From the NCBI RefSeq assembly GCF_004359515.1, contig NZ_SCWD01000001.1:992001-1056000 (forward strand): a stretch of 64,000 nucleotides of DNA. Direction: 5' to 3'. The DNA comes from Macrococcus carouselicus. Its GTDB lineage: Bacteria > Bacillota > Bacilli > Staphylococcales > Staphylococcaceae. A program made the position numbers and the translations under genes. The number at the start of each line of letters is the position of its first letter. Position 1 is the stretch's first letter. The notes under the pieces were generated by a model. It did not search any database and had not been told where the DNA came from. It saw only the letters and a list, made by a program, of their open reading frames with translations. Of this stretch, positions 1-9,174 are shown one piece after another.

Positions 1-23
1 CCCATTAAGGGCAGTTCAGATTG

Positions 24-521
24 TTAAAGTGATTTTAAAGCTTCAACTGCTTTGTCGTAGTCCGGATGATCTGTTCCTTCTGGTACGATTTCCATATAAA
101 CGACTTTATTATCCGTATCCAGTACGAATACTGAACGTGCGAGTAATCTCAATTCCTCCATTACAACACCGTAGCCTGAACCGAAAGATAATTCTTTATG
201 GTCGCTGAGTGTTACAACATTGTCAAGCCCATTAGCTGCACACCACTTAGACTGGGCAAATGGCAGGTCACATGAAATGGTGATAACAACTGCATTGTCA
301 ACGCCAGATGCCTCTTCGTTGAAACGGCGTGTCTGCTGGCTGCACACACCTGTATCGATCGATGGTACCACGCTGATCAGTTTCTTCTTGCCTTCAAAGT
401 CAGCTAAAGTACGAACGCTTAAATCGTTGGCAAGCACTGAGAAGTCAGGTGCTACTGTACCTTCTTTAACTTGTTCGCCAAGTAAAGTAACAGGTGAATT
501 TTTAAATGTAACTTGTGTCAT
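24..521 (-). CDS. tpx: Thiol peroxidase Tpx
   Basis: This is an atypical 2-Cys peroxiredoxin that reduces hydrogen peroxide and alkyl peroxides in the cytoplasm using thioredoxin. The 165-residue length is usual for the family. The peroxidatic cysteine is C60 in the motif DTGVC, and the likely resolving cysteine is C94 in SKWCAANG, the normal Tpx spacing. A good ribosome binding site (aggagga) lies just upstream of the ATG. The gene ends 23 bases from the window edge, so its downstream neighbour is not visible. The RDD-protein gene follows the same direction upstream but is separated by about 50 bases. Confidence 0.96.
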   Translation of the reverse strand: MTQVTFKNSPVTLLGEQVKEGTVAPDFSVLANDLSVRTLADFEGKKKLISVVPSIDTGVCSQQTRRFNEEASGVDNAVVITISCDLPFAQSKWCAANGLDNVVTLSDHKELSFGSGYGVVMEELRLLARSVFVLDTDNKVVYMEIVPEGTDHPDYDKAVEALKSL

Positions 522-573
522 TGATAATTCCTCCTTATGAATAAGTTCCTCTTTAATTTATCACGAATTGAAG

Positions 574-1113
574 TTAAAGCGAATTATTTTGTTTCATACC
601 GGATTCCAGTCTGTCGCGCAGTCGTTCCTGTCTCTCATGAATAACGACCGTGTCGCTGAGCATATCATGTATGCCCTGCTTTTTCGGGTTGAACAGGACA
701 ACCAGGTATAGCAGGCTCCACAGAAAGCCGCTGATATAACGTCCGAACCACTCACGTGTCAGCACCTGCAGAAATGTCAGCTTCGCACCAGTAGTCGATA
801 CGACTTTAAGTCCCATCAGCATCTTGCCGAGTGTGGCACGGAAGAACCAGGTCATCAGTATGAAATACAGGAAGTAAATCAGTGCGGTCGCCATATTACC
901 GATGCTGAAAATCGGTGCGAGAAAATACTGGCTGAGATCCCAGTTGAATAGGTTTGCCAGCGGATTTAACAGAATGTTCTTCAAGCTGCCGATCACGATG
1001 CCATCCACTAAATAAGCGACAAGTCTGGAACCGAAACCTGCATGCGTACTGTTGATGACATCTCGCTCATAACCTTCTAACGACGGGTATATCACTCTTT
1101 CATTCATCATCAC
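574..1113 (-). CDS. RDD family membrane protein
   Basis: This 179-residue protein has an RDD domain: an N-terminal block with GFGSRLVAYLVDG (the Arg and Asp residues that name the family) followed by hydrophobic membrane segments and a conserved ATLGKMLMGLKV motif. RDD proteins are integral membrane proteins of mostly unknown role, and some act as Na+/H+ exchangers. The gene starts 2 bases after the sppA stop codon, the same pairing as B. subtilis yteJ next to sppA, so it is almost certainly cotranscribed with sppA. The C-terminus is charged and cytoplasmic. Several ATG codons in a row make the exact start uncertain by one or two residues. Confidence 0.85.
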   Translation of the reverse strand: MMMNERVIYPSLEGYERDVINSTHAGFGSRLVAYLVDGIVIGSLKNILLNPLANLFNWDLSQYFLAPIFSIGNMATALIYFLYFILMTWFFRATLGKMLMGLKVVSTTGAKLTFLQVLTREWFGRYISGFLWSLLYLVVLFNPKKQGIHDMLSDTVVIHERQERLRDRLESGMKQNNSL

Positions 1114-1115
1114 AC

Positions 1116-2120
1116 CTACTCTCCGTACAGGTACATTGGTGTTGTACCCTGACGTTTAGCTAAAAGCTCCTGAATAGCTGTCAAGTCATCATTCCCCATC
1201 ATTTTCTGTACGAATGACTGCGCTGCAAATGGATTAGTACTGAAAATAGAATCAGCCGGCGCAAACTCAATGACTTCTGCGTTTTCTGCTTTGATTGCTT
1301 TCTTCAGTGCTTTCAGCGCGTCTTCTTCAAGTCCCAGTTCATCAACAAGACCATTTTTCTGTGCCTGTAAGCCTGAATACACACGTCCGTCTGCCAGTTT
1401 TCTCACTTTAGCTTCCGGCATATTACGCCCTTCTGAAATCACGTTGACGAACGCATTATAACTCTCATCAACAAGTGACTGCAGAATCCTGCGTTCCTCT
1501 GCATCCATCTCTTTTGTCGGACTCATGATATCTTTATGGGCACCACTTTTGATTGTATTGAACTTGACACCGTATTTATCCGCCAGTTCCTTGTAGTTCA
1601 TGGACTGCATGATGACACCCAGCGAACCTGTCAGCGTTTCTCTTGAGGCGAAGATTTTATCTGCCGGCGCTGAGATATAGTAACCGCCTGACGCCGCAAC
1701 ATTCTTCATATCCACATAGACTTTCTTGCCTGACTTTTTAATCTCTTCTATTTTGTCATGGATCTCTGCACTTTCATAGACGCCACCGCCAGGAGAGTTG
1801 ACGACCATCAGCATACCTTTGATTGATTGGTCTGCCTTGATCTCTTCAAGTTCCCTCATCATACGTTCATGATTATAAGTCTCGGCCGCGAACATGGTTG
1901 GACTGCCAGTATCCTGGATAACCCCATCCACTTCGACACGGGCAATGCGGTTGCTGGCATCGCTGCCTTCAATCGTATTCTGCGAAAGCCTATCCATGTT
2001 CATCTGTCCTTCAAGTTCCTTCGTGAAGCTCTCAGTGACATTCGATGTAAATAGAGACGAAGCAACTCCGAGGATCAGCAGTGCAGCTGCAACTAATAAA
2101 GCAATAATACGTTTACTCAT
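1116..2120 (-). CDS. sppA: Signal peptide peptidase SppA
   Basis: This is a membrane-anchored S49 serine protease that degrades cleaved signal peptides. It has an N-terminal membrane anchor (about residues 6-24), then an extracytoplasmic protease domain. The nucleophile serine is in the AASGGYY motif and the general-base lysine is in SGAHKDIMSP, the Ser/Lys dyad of the short Gram-positive SppA. Length (334 aa) matches B. subtilis SppA. It leads a two-gene unit with the downstream RDD protein. In B. subtilis this pair has been linked to lantibiotic resistance; that role is not shown here. Confidence 0.95.
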   Translation of the reverse strand: MSKRIIALLVAAALLILGVASSLFTSNVTESFTKELEGQMNMDRLSQNTIEGSDASNRIARVEVDGVIQDTGSPTMFAAETYNHERMMRELEEIKADQSIKGMLMVVNSPGGGVYESAEIHDKIEEIKKSGKKVYVDMKNVAASGGYYISAPADKIFASRETLTGSLGVIMQSMNYKELADKYGVKFNTIKSGAHKDIMSPTKEMDAEERRILQSLVDESYNAFVNVISEGRNMPEAKVRKLADGRVYSGLQAQKNGLVDELGLEEDALKALKKAIKAENAEVIEFAPADSIFSTNPFAAQSFVQKMMGNDDLTAIQELLAKRQGTTPMYLYGE

Positions 2121-2198
2121 CTAATCTCCCTTTCCAACATTTAGTATTCTCTTATAATATACCAGAAATGGCGCCCAAGGATAAGCAATAACAGAAGA

Positions 2199-2966
2199 TT
2201 ATATGAAATGCGTCATGATATAGTCATAGGCATTCTTGCCGATCAGTAGAATCGTCACCGTCATAAAGAGCAGCCTGACATATGATACACCTTTTTTCAG
2301 CGCGAACTGACTGCCGGCATAACTCCCTGCTATCATCGATAGTCCCATGACTATACCGACGAAGTAATCCACCTTCCCCATATACATGAAAAGCAGTAAG
2401 GCACCGATATTCGAAGCAAAGTTCAGAAACTTCGCATTGCCGGCTGCGCGGAGAAAATCAAAACCGACGAACAATAGGGTAAATAAGAGGAAGCTGCCTG
2501 TGCCCCCGCCGATAAAGCCATCATAGAAACCGATCAGCACGAGTATCGTACAGAAGAAGAACATGTGGACGGGTGATAGTTTCTTATATGTCGTCTCTGT
2601 TCCCCAGTCTTTTTTTACGAGCGTATAAATCAGCACCACCGATAAGGCAATAATGATGATGGGTTTTAAGAGGGCAGGTGGCAGCACTGTCGCTGTCAGT
2701 GCCCCGAATATGGAGGCGATGAAAGACAGTGGAAAGAGCTTGCCCACTATGTTGAAATCAACCTTACCTGAACGGATGAACGAGATTGTTGAGGTGAGCG
2801 AGCCGAAGGAGCTTGCGAGCTTATTCGTACCAAGCGCAATCGCCGGATGCATGCCCGTCGCTAGAAGAGCAGGTGTCGAAATCAATCCGCCTCCTCCTAC
2901 CACTGCATCAATAAAAGCGGCCAGAAAACCGAAGAAGATGATTATCATCAGCATTTGTATATCCAT
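2199..2966 (-). CDS. TSUP (TauE/SafE) family permease
   Basis: This is a hydrophobic protein of the sulfite-exporter TauE/SafE family, with about seven or eight membrane segments. It contains the two typical repeats: an N-terminal GGGGLISTPAL with GTNKLASSFGS, and a second half with FIGGGTGSFLLF and NAKFLNFASN. I chose the ATG at 2966 because a strong binding site (agggggat) lies 4 bases upstream. The next upstream in-frame start, at 2987, would place that site inside the gene. The protein would then be 255 aa. Substrate is unknown: family members move sulfite, sulfoacetate or other organosulfur anions. It stands alone between sppA and the thiI operon. Confidence 0.88.
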   Translation of the reverse strand: MDIQMLMIIIFFGFLAAFIDAVVGGGGLISTPALLATGMHPAIALGTNKLASSFGSLTSTISFIRSGKVDFNIVGKLFPLSFIASIFGALTATVLPPALLKPIIIIALSVVLIYTLVKKDWGTETTYKKLSPVHMFFFCTILVLIGFYDGFIGGGTGSFLLFTLLFVGFDFLRAAGNAKFLNFASNIGALLLFMYMGKVDYFVGIVMGLSMIAGSYAGSQFALKKGVSYVRLLFMTVTILLIGKNAYDYIMTHFI

Positions 2967-3043
2967 CGCTATCCCCCTTTTCTTCAACTATAGTGGAAGA
3001 CAAATCAACTGTCTATCATCCTCAGGCATTTAAGTATAACAAA

Positions 3044-3070
3044 ACGAGATGAAATATCATTTCATCCCGC
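3044..3070 (-). terminator. Terminator after thiI
   Basis: An inverted repeat with an 11-base stem (cgagatgaaat / atttcatcccg, one mismatch) and a 3-base loop is followed on the minus strand by ttttg. It closes the nifS-thiI unit. Confidence 0.7.
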
Positions 3071-3078
3071 TTAATTTC

Positions 3079-4287
3079 TTAGAGCAGCTCGCTGAAGCCC
3101 TGTACCGCTTCCCGTTCTTTTGTGAGGGTCATAACCTCTGTATTTGCTATCGCTTCCTGGATCATCGTATCGAAATTGTACTTGCTTTCAAATTTCTCCA
3201 CTTTCTCTAACTTAGGATTGGTCTTCGGATTCTTAGGTGTGAAGATGGTACAGCAATCTTCAAACGGCTTGATCGAGGTCTCAAATGTACCGATGTCTTT
3301 CGCCTTCAGGATGATTTCGTCTTTATCCAGTGTCAGGAGGGGTCTGAGGATTGGCATGGATGTCACCGCATTGATGGCATGCATACTGCCGAGCGTCTGA
3401 CTTGCGACCTGACCGAGGTTCTCGCCGTTGACAATCGCCTGTGCACCGATCTGGTTCGCCACTTGCTCTGCTATTGCCAGCATCATACGCCGTGTTGATG
3501 TCATCGTCATATTTTCAGGAATCACTTTGTGGATGGTCTTCTGGATATCAGTGAACGGCACAAGATGAAGTTTGATCTCGCCTGCTGTCTCCGCCATGAT
3601 ACGGGTCAGATCAATCACTTTCTGTTTCGCTTCATCGCTTGTAAAGGGCGGTGAATGAAAATGAATCGCTTCAATCGTCACACCGCGCTTCATCACTTCA
3701 ATGCCCGCGACCGGTGAATCAATACCCCCTGACAGCATAAGGAGTGTCTTGCCGCCAGTGCCGACAGGAAGCCCCCCTGCCCCTTTAATGACGCGGGAGT
3801 AAAGATAGGCGGCATCCCTTCTGATCTCCACCTGGATTCTGTAGTCCGGCTGTCTGACATTGACCTTAAGATGGTCGATGCCGTTCAGTACAGCTCCACC
3901 GAGGACCTGCTGCAGTTCAAACGTCTCCATTGGATAGCTCTTATCGGAACGCTTGACATCAATCTTGAATGTCTTTCCTTCTTCGTCTACATCTTGTGCG
4001 ACGACCACTGCAGCTTCTCTCACTGTCTCGATTTCTTTATCGACACGCATAACCGGGCTGACCGAATGGACACCGAATACCCTGGATACGCGTCTGATCA
4101 CTTCTTCCACATCAATCTCGTCACTCAGATGGATATACATCCGGTCGCGGTTCGCATGCACCTCATAGCCGATAAGCGGGATGAGCGCATGTTTGATGTT
4201 TCCTTTCAGTTTATTCACAAATGTATGACGGTTGCCACTTTTTAACGTCAGTTCACCGTATCTGACTAATAACTGATCATATCTCAT
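3079..4287 (-). CDS. thiI: tRNA 4-thiouridine synthetase ThiI
   Basis: ThiI adenylates and thiolates U8 of tRNA to give 4-thiouridine, taking sulfur from a cysteine desulfurase. It may also supply sulfur for thiazole synthesis. The 402-residue protein has an N-terminal ferredoxin-like and THUMP region (about residues 1-165) and a PP-loop ATPase domain with SGGIDS at residues 186-191. It lacks the C-terminal rhodanese domain of the E. coli enzyme, as is usual in Bacilli. The start overlaps the stop of the upstream desulfurase gene by 4 bases (ATGA), which fits the known partnership in which the NifS-type desulfurase hands sulfur directly to ThiI. Confidence 0.96.
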   Translation of the reverse strand: MRYDQLLVRYGELTLKSGNRHTFVNKLKGNIKHALIPLIGYEVHANRDRMYIHLSDEIDVEEVIRRVSRVFGVHSVSPVMRVDKEIETVREAAVVVAQDVDEEGKTFKIDVKRSDKSYPMETFELQQVLGGAVLNGIDHLKVNVRQPDYRIQVEIRRDAAYLYSRVIKGAGGLPVGTGGKTLLMLSGGIDSPVAGIEVMKRGVTIEAIHFHSPPFTSDEAKQKVIDLTRIMAETAGEIKLHLVPFTDIQKTIHKVIPENMTMTSTRRMMLAIAEQVANQIGAQAIVNGENLGQVASQTLGSMHAINAVTSMPILRPLLTLDKDEIILKAKDIGTFETSIKPFEDCCTIFTPKNPKTNPKLEKVEKFESKYNFDTMIQEAIANTEVMTLTKEREAVQGFSELL

Positions 4288-5420
4288 TTTTCCAGTAGCT
4301 CCTCTACTTCTTCATATATTTCTCTGAATACTTCGTTGAATCTATGAACTTCTTCCGCTGTATTATGTTTTGACAATGAAATTCTGATGCTGCCTGTTAT
4401 CGCCTTGTCCGGTACATGCAGCGCAGTCAATGTCTCGTTCAATTTCGCACGCTTTGATGAGCAGGCACTCGTTGTAGAGACCATGATATCACGTTTGGAG
4501 AATGCGTTGACAATGACTTCACCTTTGACGCCTGTGAATGACAGATTGACGATATGCGGAGCACCGTCATGGTGAGAATTCAGCCGGATGCCCGGAAACT
4601 GTTTGACGTAGCGCTCGATCTCTCCTTTCATCTGGTAGAGTCGCGCGCGCTGCATCTCGTAGTCATCAAGCGTCAGACGCATCGCCCGGCTCAAAGCGAC
4701 GTCTGACGGCACATTGACTGTACCGCTTCTGAAGCCATACTCCTGTCCGCCGCCGAAGACCGTATGCGTAATTGTCTTCAGCTGACTGAAGACGAGAAGG
4801 CCCTGTCCTTTCAGGCCGTTGAATTTATGACCGCTTAAACTGAAGCTGTGGACCCCTTCTGTCTGAAGCGGGACTTTACCGAACGACTGCACACAGTCGA
4901 CATGGAAATGAATCTTCGGATAACCTGCTATTCTCTCTGCCACTTCTGCGACAGGCAGTATCGCGCCCATCACATTATTGACATGCATCATGGCAATAAG
5001 AATGACATCAGACGTCAGCAGGCCTTCCAGATGTTCCATATCGAGCTTGCCGTCGTCCTTGAAGCGCATGTACTGTATGATAAAGCCTTCGCCCTCAAGT
5101 GCACGCACTGTCTCAAGCACAGAAGGATGTTCAAGTTTTGTCGTGATGATCGTGCGGCCGAACTGTTTTTTGGCACGCGCCATACCTGTCAGAATCAGAT
5201 TGTTTGATTCTGTCGCACCGCTCGTAAAGACAACGGACTGTTTCTCAAGCTTCAGCAGTTTCCTGATCTGCTCGCGCGCGGATTCCAGCAGTTTGTCTGC
5301 TTCAATTCCTTTAGCATGCGGACTCGCTGGGTTGAAGAAATAATTCTCGCTTACTTTATTAAAGGTCTCAAGGACTTCCTTATCAGGCTTTGTTGTTGCG
5401 CTGTTATCAAAATAAATCAT
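4284..5420 (-). CDS. Cysteine desulfurase (NifS/NifZ type), sulfur donor for ThiI
   Basis: This PLP enzyme converts cysteine to alanine and an enzyme-bound persulfide. The PLP lysine is K199 in SGHKFNG and the persulfide cysteine is C320 in STTSACSSK. The 378-residue length fits the group I IscS/NifS branch. Its position immediately before thiI, with a 4-base overlap, matches the dedicated NifZ-ThiI pair of B. subtilis, so its main job is probably tRNA thiolation rather than Fe-S assembly (SufS would do that). The start is supported by an agaggtg binding site. It is the first gene of the two-gene unit. Confidence 0.93.
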   Translation of the reverse strand: MIYFDNSATTKPDKEVLETFNKVSENYFFNPASPHAKGIEADKLLESAREQIRKLLKLEKQSVVFTSGATESNNLILTGMARAKKQFGRTIITTKLEHPSVLETVRALEGEGFIIQYMRFKDDGKLDMEHLEGLLTSDVILIAMMHVNNVMGAILPVAEVAERIAGYPKIHFHVDCVQSFGKVPLQTEGVHSFSLSGHKFNGLKGQGLLVFSQLKTITHTVFGGGQEYGFRSGTVNVPSDVALSRAMRLTLDDYEMQRARLYQMKGEIERYVKQFPGIRLNSHHDGAPHIVNLSFTGVKGEVIVNAFSKRDIMVSTTSACSSKRAKLNETLTALHVPDKAITGSIRISLSKHNTAEEVHRFNEVFREIYEEVEELLEK

Positions 5421-5450
5421 TATTTCACCTCTCTAAGTCATAAAAAAGAA

Positions 5451-5472
5451 AAAAGACTTCATAAAGTCTTTT
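5451..5472 (-). terminator. Terminator after ezrA
   Basis: A short stem (aaagactt / aagtcttt, loop around cat) followed on the minus strand by a run of U with A interruptions. It separates ezrA from the desulfurase-thiI unit. Confidence 0.65.
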
Positions 5473-5480
5473 CTCCGGCC

Positions 5481-7178
5481 TTAATTCATCTGGTTCATTC
5501 TTTTTTCAATCTGAGCTGGCGCACCCGGGCTGACCCGTTCAATAGCTGCCTCAGCAATTTCCACGGCACGTTTGTAACGGTTGTTGCTGAAAAGACGTTC
5601 TGCTTCGTTCAGATCTTTATTCAGTTCAGCATGATCTTTACGGTAACGGTTGCCGTACTGAATCAGAGCTTCAGCATAAGCCGCCTGGTCAAGCATTGTC
5701 AATGCTTCCTGCTCGAAATTATTCATCATTGACAGCACTTTTCTCACTTTATCTCTGACGTGCTCCACATGCATCGGACGCTTATTGAAGAGCTCATGTG
5801 CCTCGCGTGTCTCAATATCGATTTCATTCTTCATAATGATGAAGCGTTCAGGGATGCTCGAGAGGTTGGATGCCATCAGCTTACGGAAGACCTCTTCCTT
5901 ACGGCTCTGAATCTTCAGTGTGTGTGACTGAGCCTCACGCTCATAATCACGCAGCGATGTCAGATGGTGCTGAATCTTCTCCTGATTCATATTGATGACA
6001 CTGACGTGATCTTTGATATAAGTGAGATTATCCTCAACTTCAGAATATCGTACAGCCGACTTCGACATCTCGCTTAAAATCTCATCATAGACCGCTATCA
6101 GACTCTGAATCTCATTGTCATACTGACGGACATTCTGGATGTCCTCTTCATCGATATAATAGTTCTCACGCACATATTCAATCTCAGTACGGAGCGTGTA
6201 GTTCATATCCTTCGCATAGAAGAGTTCATCTGTGATCAGTTCCTTCGACTTCTCGACATTGTTCTTCGCTCTGACTTCGATCTCGACCAGTTCAAGCATC
6301 TCGTCAAGTGTTCCGTTGATACTGCCGATGATCTCTTCAGCTTCGTCCAGCTGCAGTCTCGCAATCAATGGTTCTACGAGGTTGAGCTTTCCTTTTAGTG
6401 TCTGGAGATTGCTGTCGACCTTCACATGGTCCAGATTATAGCCTTCCACTTTTAAATCACGGCAGCCGAAACGGATCTCCTGGAACTGACCTGGCAGCTC
6501 CTTCTGGACATCACGAATCAGCAGCGGAATCTCGTCCATATCTGATTTAAGACGCGTCATCTGCTCGTGCACCTCGTTGACTTTATAGTGCGCAGATTCA
6601 TAGTTTCCCTCACGCGTGAACTGTTCATATTCCTGCAGAGCCGGAAGGAAGCGTTCAATATTCTCTTCAAGCGGACGGGCCGCATCGCCGTACTGATGAC
6701 GGTTAGCCAGCACATCCCGTTTAGCTTCGCGGTAGATGGTGCGGCATTCCTCGTACTTCACGCGGTCATCCTTCGCCCGTCTGACGTAGTCATCAATCTG
6801 AGCCGACAGCTGCTGGTACCTGCTCTCAGCATCATCAAGTACGTGATGACTCTGATCAATATGTTCGCTGCTTTCCTTGAACCTGAAGCGGTCCAGTGCC
6901 TCGTCCGCTTCATTGATATGGACCTCACTCGTCTCCAGGTCCTCCTTCAGGATTTTCTGCCAGCTGTATCTCCAGTCCTCAAACTTCATCTTTGCTTCAC
7001 CTTTAAGCTGGAGATCCTTCACTTTAACAAGTTCATCCTGAAAAGGCAGTGCTTTGATTTCATCTTTCCGTAGTTCCACTTGCTCAACAGCCGTACGTCT
7101 TTGATTTCTTAAATAGAACATGACGCCGACAGCTATCAGAATCAATACGATTATTAATACGGTCACATATATTATCAA
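5481..7178 (-). CDS. ezrA: Septation ring formation regulator EzrA
   Basis: EzrA is a membrane-tethered spectrin-like protein that binds FtsZ and organises the divisome. It has one N-terminal membrane helix (about residues 2-21), then more than 500 residues of charged coiled coil, and conserved blocks such as GCRDLKVEGYNLDHVKVDS, AKDMNYTLRTEIEYVREN and NNRYKRAVEIAE that match the staphylococcal protein. I place the start at a TTG at 7178, because the binding site ggaggg is at 7187-7192 and residues from there align with the family N-terminus. The open frame runs 5 codons further upstream, through that site. The protein is then 565 aa. It is a single-gene unit divergent from the methionine sulfoxide reductase gene. 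Confidence 0.96.
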   Translation of the reverse strand: MIIYVTVLIIVLILIAVGVMFYLRNQRRTAVEQVELRKDEIKALPFQDELVKVKDLQLKGEAKMKFEDWRYSWQKILKEDLETSEVHINEADEALDRFRFKESSEHIDQSHHVLDDAESRYQQLSAQIDDYVRRAKDDRVKYEECRTIYREAKRDVLANRHQYGDAARPLEENIERFLPALQEYEQFTREGNYESAHYKVNEVHEQMTRLKSDMDEIPLLIRDVQKELPGQFQEIRFGCRDLKVEGYNLDHVKVDSNLQTLKGKLNLVEPLIARLQLDEAEEIIGSINGTLDEMLELVEIEVRAKNNVEKSKELITDELFYAKDMNYTLRTEIEYVRENYYIDEEDIQNVRQYDNEIQSLIAVYDEILSEMSKSAVRYSEVEDNLTYIKDHVSVINMNQEKIQHHLTSLRDYEREAQSHTLKIQSRKEEVFRKLMASNLSSIPERFIIMKNEIDIETREAHELFNKRPMHVEHVRDKVRKVLSMMNNFEQEALTMLDQAAYAEALIQYGNRYRKDHAELNKDLNEAERLFSNNRYKRAVEIAEAAIERVSPGAPAQIEKRMNQMN

Positions 7179-7317
7179 CGTTATTCCCTCCAACTTATTC
7201 TTTAATAGTATAACGTAAAAAAGGAGGGTAAAAAACTATTTTATTGTGAAAACTTGAGCGAATGCTTAAAATATAGTACAGTACTTATTTTCAGATAATA
7301 CGATATGAGGTGATCCT

Positions 7318-7794
7318 ATGTTTCAACCTGGACAGATAAAAGATTACAATGCCCTGAATACAGCGCTTGACCACCTGCTTGCAGGCGAGAACGACCGTAT
7401 CAGCCACCTGGCTAACGCTTCAAGTCTACTGAACTACTTCCTGGACGACGTCAACTGGGTGGGATTCTATACAATGAAGAACGACCAGTTACAGCTCGGC
7501 CCCTTTCAGGGACTGCCGGCATGTGTCACTATACCAGTCGGACGCGGCGTCTGCGGGACTGCGGTCAGCGAGAATAAGACCATGGTTGTTGCTGATGTCC
7601 ATGCCTTTCCGGGGCATATTGCGTGCGATGCCAACTCAAAATCTGAAATAGTCGTCCCCCTCACGGTGAACGGTGAGATCTACGGTGTACTGGATATCGA
7701 CGCTCCGATCACAGAACGTTTCAATACCGATGACCAGGCTGGCCTGGAAGCATTTGCTGCGATTCTGGAGAAACATCTGGAGATGGCTGAGTAA
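7318..7794 (+). CDS. msrC: Free methionine-(R)-sulfoxide reductase (GAF domain)
   Basis: This GAF-fold enzyme (fRMsr) reduces free L-methionine-(R)-sulfoxide in the cytoplasm and is recycled by thioredoxin. The 158-residue protein is a single GAF domain. Three cysteines, C69, C79 and C103, have the same 10- and 24-residue spacing as C84, C94 and C118 of the E. coli enzyme, which includes the catalytic pair. A binding site (gaggtgat) precedes the ATG. It is transcribed away from ezrA, and this place beside ezrA and rpsD is conserved in staphylococci. The symbol follows E. coli usage. Confidence 0.93.
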   Translation: MFQPGQIKDYNALNTALDHLLAGENDRISHLANASSLLNYFLDDVNWVGFYTMKNDQLQLGPFQGLPACVTIPVGRGVCGTAVSENKTMVVADVHAFPGHIACDANSKSEIVVPLTVNGEIYGVLDIDAPITERFNTDDQAGLEAFAAILEKHLEMAE

Positions 7795-7809
7795 GTTGTT
7801 CGAAAAACG

Positions 7810-7838
7810 TTGACATCGTGATTTATTCTCTATATAAT
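7810..7838 (+). promoter_or_regulatory. SigA promoter of rpsD
   Basis: A perfect housekeeping promoter: TTGACA at 7810-7815, a 17-base spacer, and TATAAT at 7833-7838. Transcription should start near 7845, leaving a leader of about 170 bases before rpsD. Confidence 0.9.
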
Positions 7839-7844
7839 GAATGA

Positions 7845-8002
7845 ATGTGAATAAACGAGAGTAGCAGATAAATATTAAGGTGCTCTATGGTATCCCCTTA
7901 GTTGGCGTGCTGTGTAACCAAAGCTAACAGGCGAAGGCACGGAAAGATACTATATCTCACTTAAGCATTTATCATATTTTTGTTTTTCGCGAAAAAAACA
8001 AA
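7845..8002 (+). ncRNA. Probable S4 autoregulatory leader of rpsD
   Basis: The rpsD transcript has a long GC-rich 5' leader between the promoter and the ribosome binding site. In B. subtilis and relatives, ribosomal protein S4 binds such a leader, which folds as a pseudoknot, and represses its own synthesis. The segment around 7880-7945 contains several complementary stretches that could fold this way. I did not compute a fold, so the assignment rests on position and on the known leader family. Confidence 0.55.
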
Positions 8003-8018
8003 AAGGAGGAGTCAACTT

Positions 8019-8621
8019 ATGGCTCGATTTACAGGTTCAACTTGGAAAAAATCTCGTCGTTTAGGTATCTCATTAAGCGGCACTGGTAAGGAACTCGAAA
8101 GACGTCCTTACGCACCAGGACAACACGGTCCTAACCAACGTAAAAAAATGTCTGAATACGGTCTTCAGTTACAGGAGAAACAAAAATTACGTTACATGTA
8201 CGGTATCAACGAACGTCAGTTCCGTACTACATTTGACCGCGCAGCAAAAATCAAAGGTATCCACGGTGCTAACTTTATGGCACTCCTTGCATCACGTTTA
8301 GATGCAGTTGTTTACCAATTAGGTTTAGCTCGTACACGTCGTCAAGCACGTCAGTTAGTTAACCACGGACATATCTTAGTAGACGGTAAACGTGTAGATA
8401 TCCCTTCATACTCTTTAAAAGCAGGTCAAGTGATTTCAGTGCGTGAAAAATCACAGAAATTAGATATCATCGCTGAATCAGTTGAATTATCTAACCACGT
8501 ACCAGAATACTTGACATTCGATGCCGACAAATTAGAAGGTACATTCGTACGTACACCAGAACGTTCAGAATTATCTGCTGAAATCAATGAACAGTTAATC
8601 GTTGAGTATTACTCAAGATAA
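8019..8621 (+). CDS. rpsD: 30S ribosomal protein S4
   Basis: S4 nucleates assembly of the 30S body and binds 16S rRNA. The 200-residue protein begins MARFTGS. It has the N-terminal S4 region and a central S4 RNA-binding domain ([20 protein letters not shown] onward). The ATG at 8019 is preceded by aaggagga at 8003-8010; an upstream in-frame start at 7980 would add 13 residues that are foreign to the family. As in other Firmicutes, the gene stands apart from the main ribosomal operons. Its codon use is more AT-rich and biased than its neighbours, as expected for a highly expressed gene. Confidence 0.98.
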   Translation: MARFTGSTWKKSRRLGISLSGTGKELERRPYAPGQHGPNQRKKMSEYGLQLQEKQKLRYMYGINERQFRTTFDRAAKIKGIHGANFMALLASRLDAVVYQLGLARTRRQARQLVNHGHILVDGKRVDIPSYSLKAGQVISVREKSQKLDIIAESVELSNHVPEYLTFDADKLEGTFVRTPERSELSAEINEQLIVEYYSR

Positions 8622-8629
8622 CAATATTG

Positions 8630-8661
8630 ACAACCTTAAGTGCGCTTAAGGTTGTTTTTTT
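8630..8661 (+). terminator. Terminator of rpsD
   Basis: A perfect 11-base stem (acaaccttaag / cttaaggttgt) with loop tgcg, followed by a run of U. Confidence 0.93.
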
Positions 8662-8702
8662 ATGCCACTTTTGTTTTGATTAGAGAATAGGGAGTGATCA
8701 AT

Positions 8703-9140
8703 ATGAAACATCATTTTACAGGTGAAGCTTCGTTCAAAGGCGGCTACGGAGATTTCGGCACCTTAAGAACCCAAAATATGCAGACAGATATTTCTATCCC
8801 TGCTTCCATGGGGGGCGTTGAAATGGGGACGAATCCGGATGAGATGCTACTCGGTGCCGCGACGACCTGTTTTATCATCTCACTGTCAGTGTTATGTGAG
8901 CGAAGCGGCATTCCGCTGACTGACCTGAAAGTGAATTCCAGCGCGATTGTCGACAGAACGGACGGCATCCTGACCTACGAGGCGATTGACTATATCGTCC
9001 ATATTCAGACCGATGCCCCAGATAGTAAGCATAAGCTCATTAACCGTCTTGTCCATAAGGCTGAAGAGAGCTGTATGATCACACGTGCATTAAAAGGCAA
9101 TGTGACTGTCGTAGTCAAAGAGGTTCATATCAATGAATAG
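8703..9140 (+). CDS. OsmC/Ohr family protein
   Basis: This 145-residue protein belongs to the OsmC/Ohr family of thiol-dependent peroxidases. It has the cysteine of the first helix (C56 in GAATTCFIISL) and the second family cysteine in EESCMITRALKGNV, the pair that reduces organic hydroperoxides in studied members. I chose the ATG at 8703 because ggagtg at 8690-8695 is at the right distance; the GTG at 8694 would overlap that site. It is a single gene with its own terminator. Whether it is closer to OsmC, Ohr or the YhfA/SACOL1771-like branch cannot be decided by eye. Confidence 0.85.
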   Translation: MKHHFTGEASFKGGYGDFGTLRTQNMQTDISIPASMGGVEMGTNPDEMLLGAATTCFIISLSVLCERSGIPLTDLKVNSSAIVDRTDGILTYEAIDYIVHIQTDAPDSKHKLINRLVHKAEESCMITRALKGNVTVVVKEVHINE

Positions 9141-9174
9141 AAAGAAGCCCATATCTCATGATACGGGCTTCTTT
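9140..9174. terminator. Bidirectional terminator between the OsmC gene and hutH
   Basis: An inverted repeat aaagaagccc / gggcttcttt serves both converging genes; it has A-rich and T-rich flanks on either side. Confidence 0.85.
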
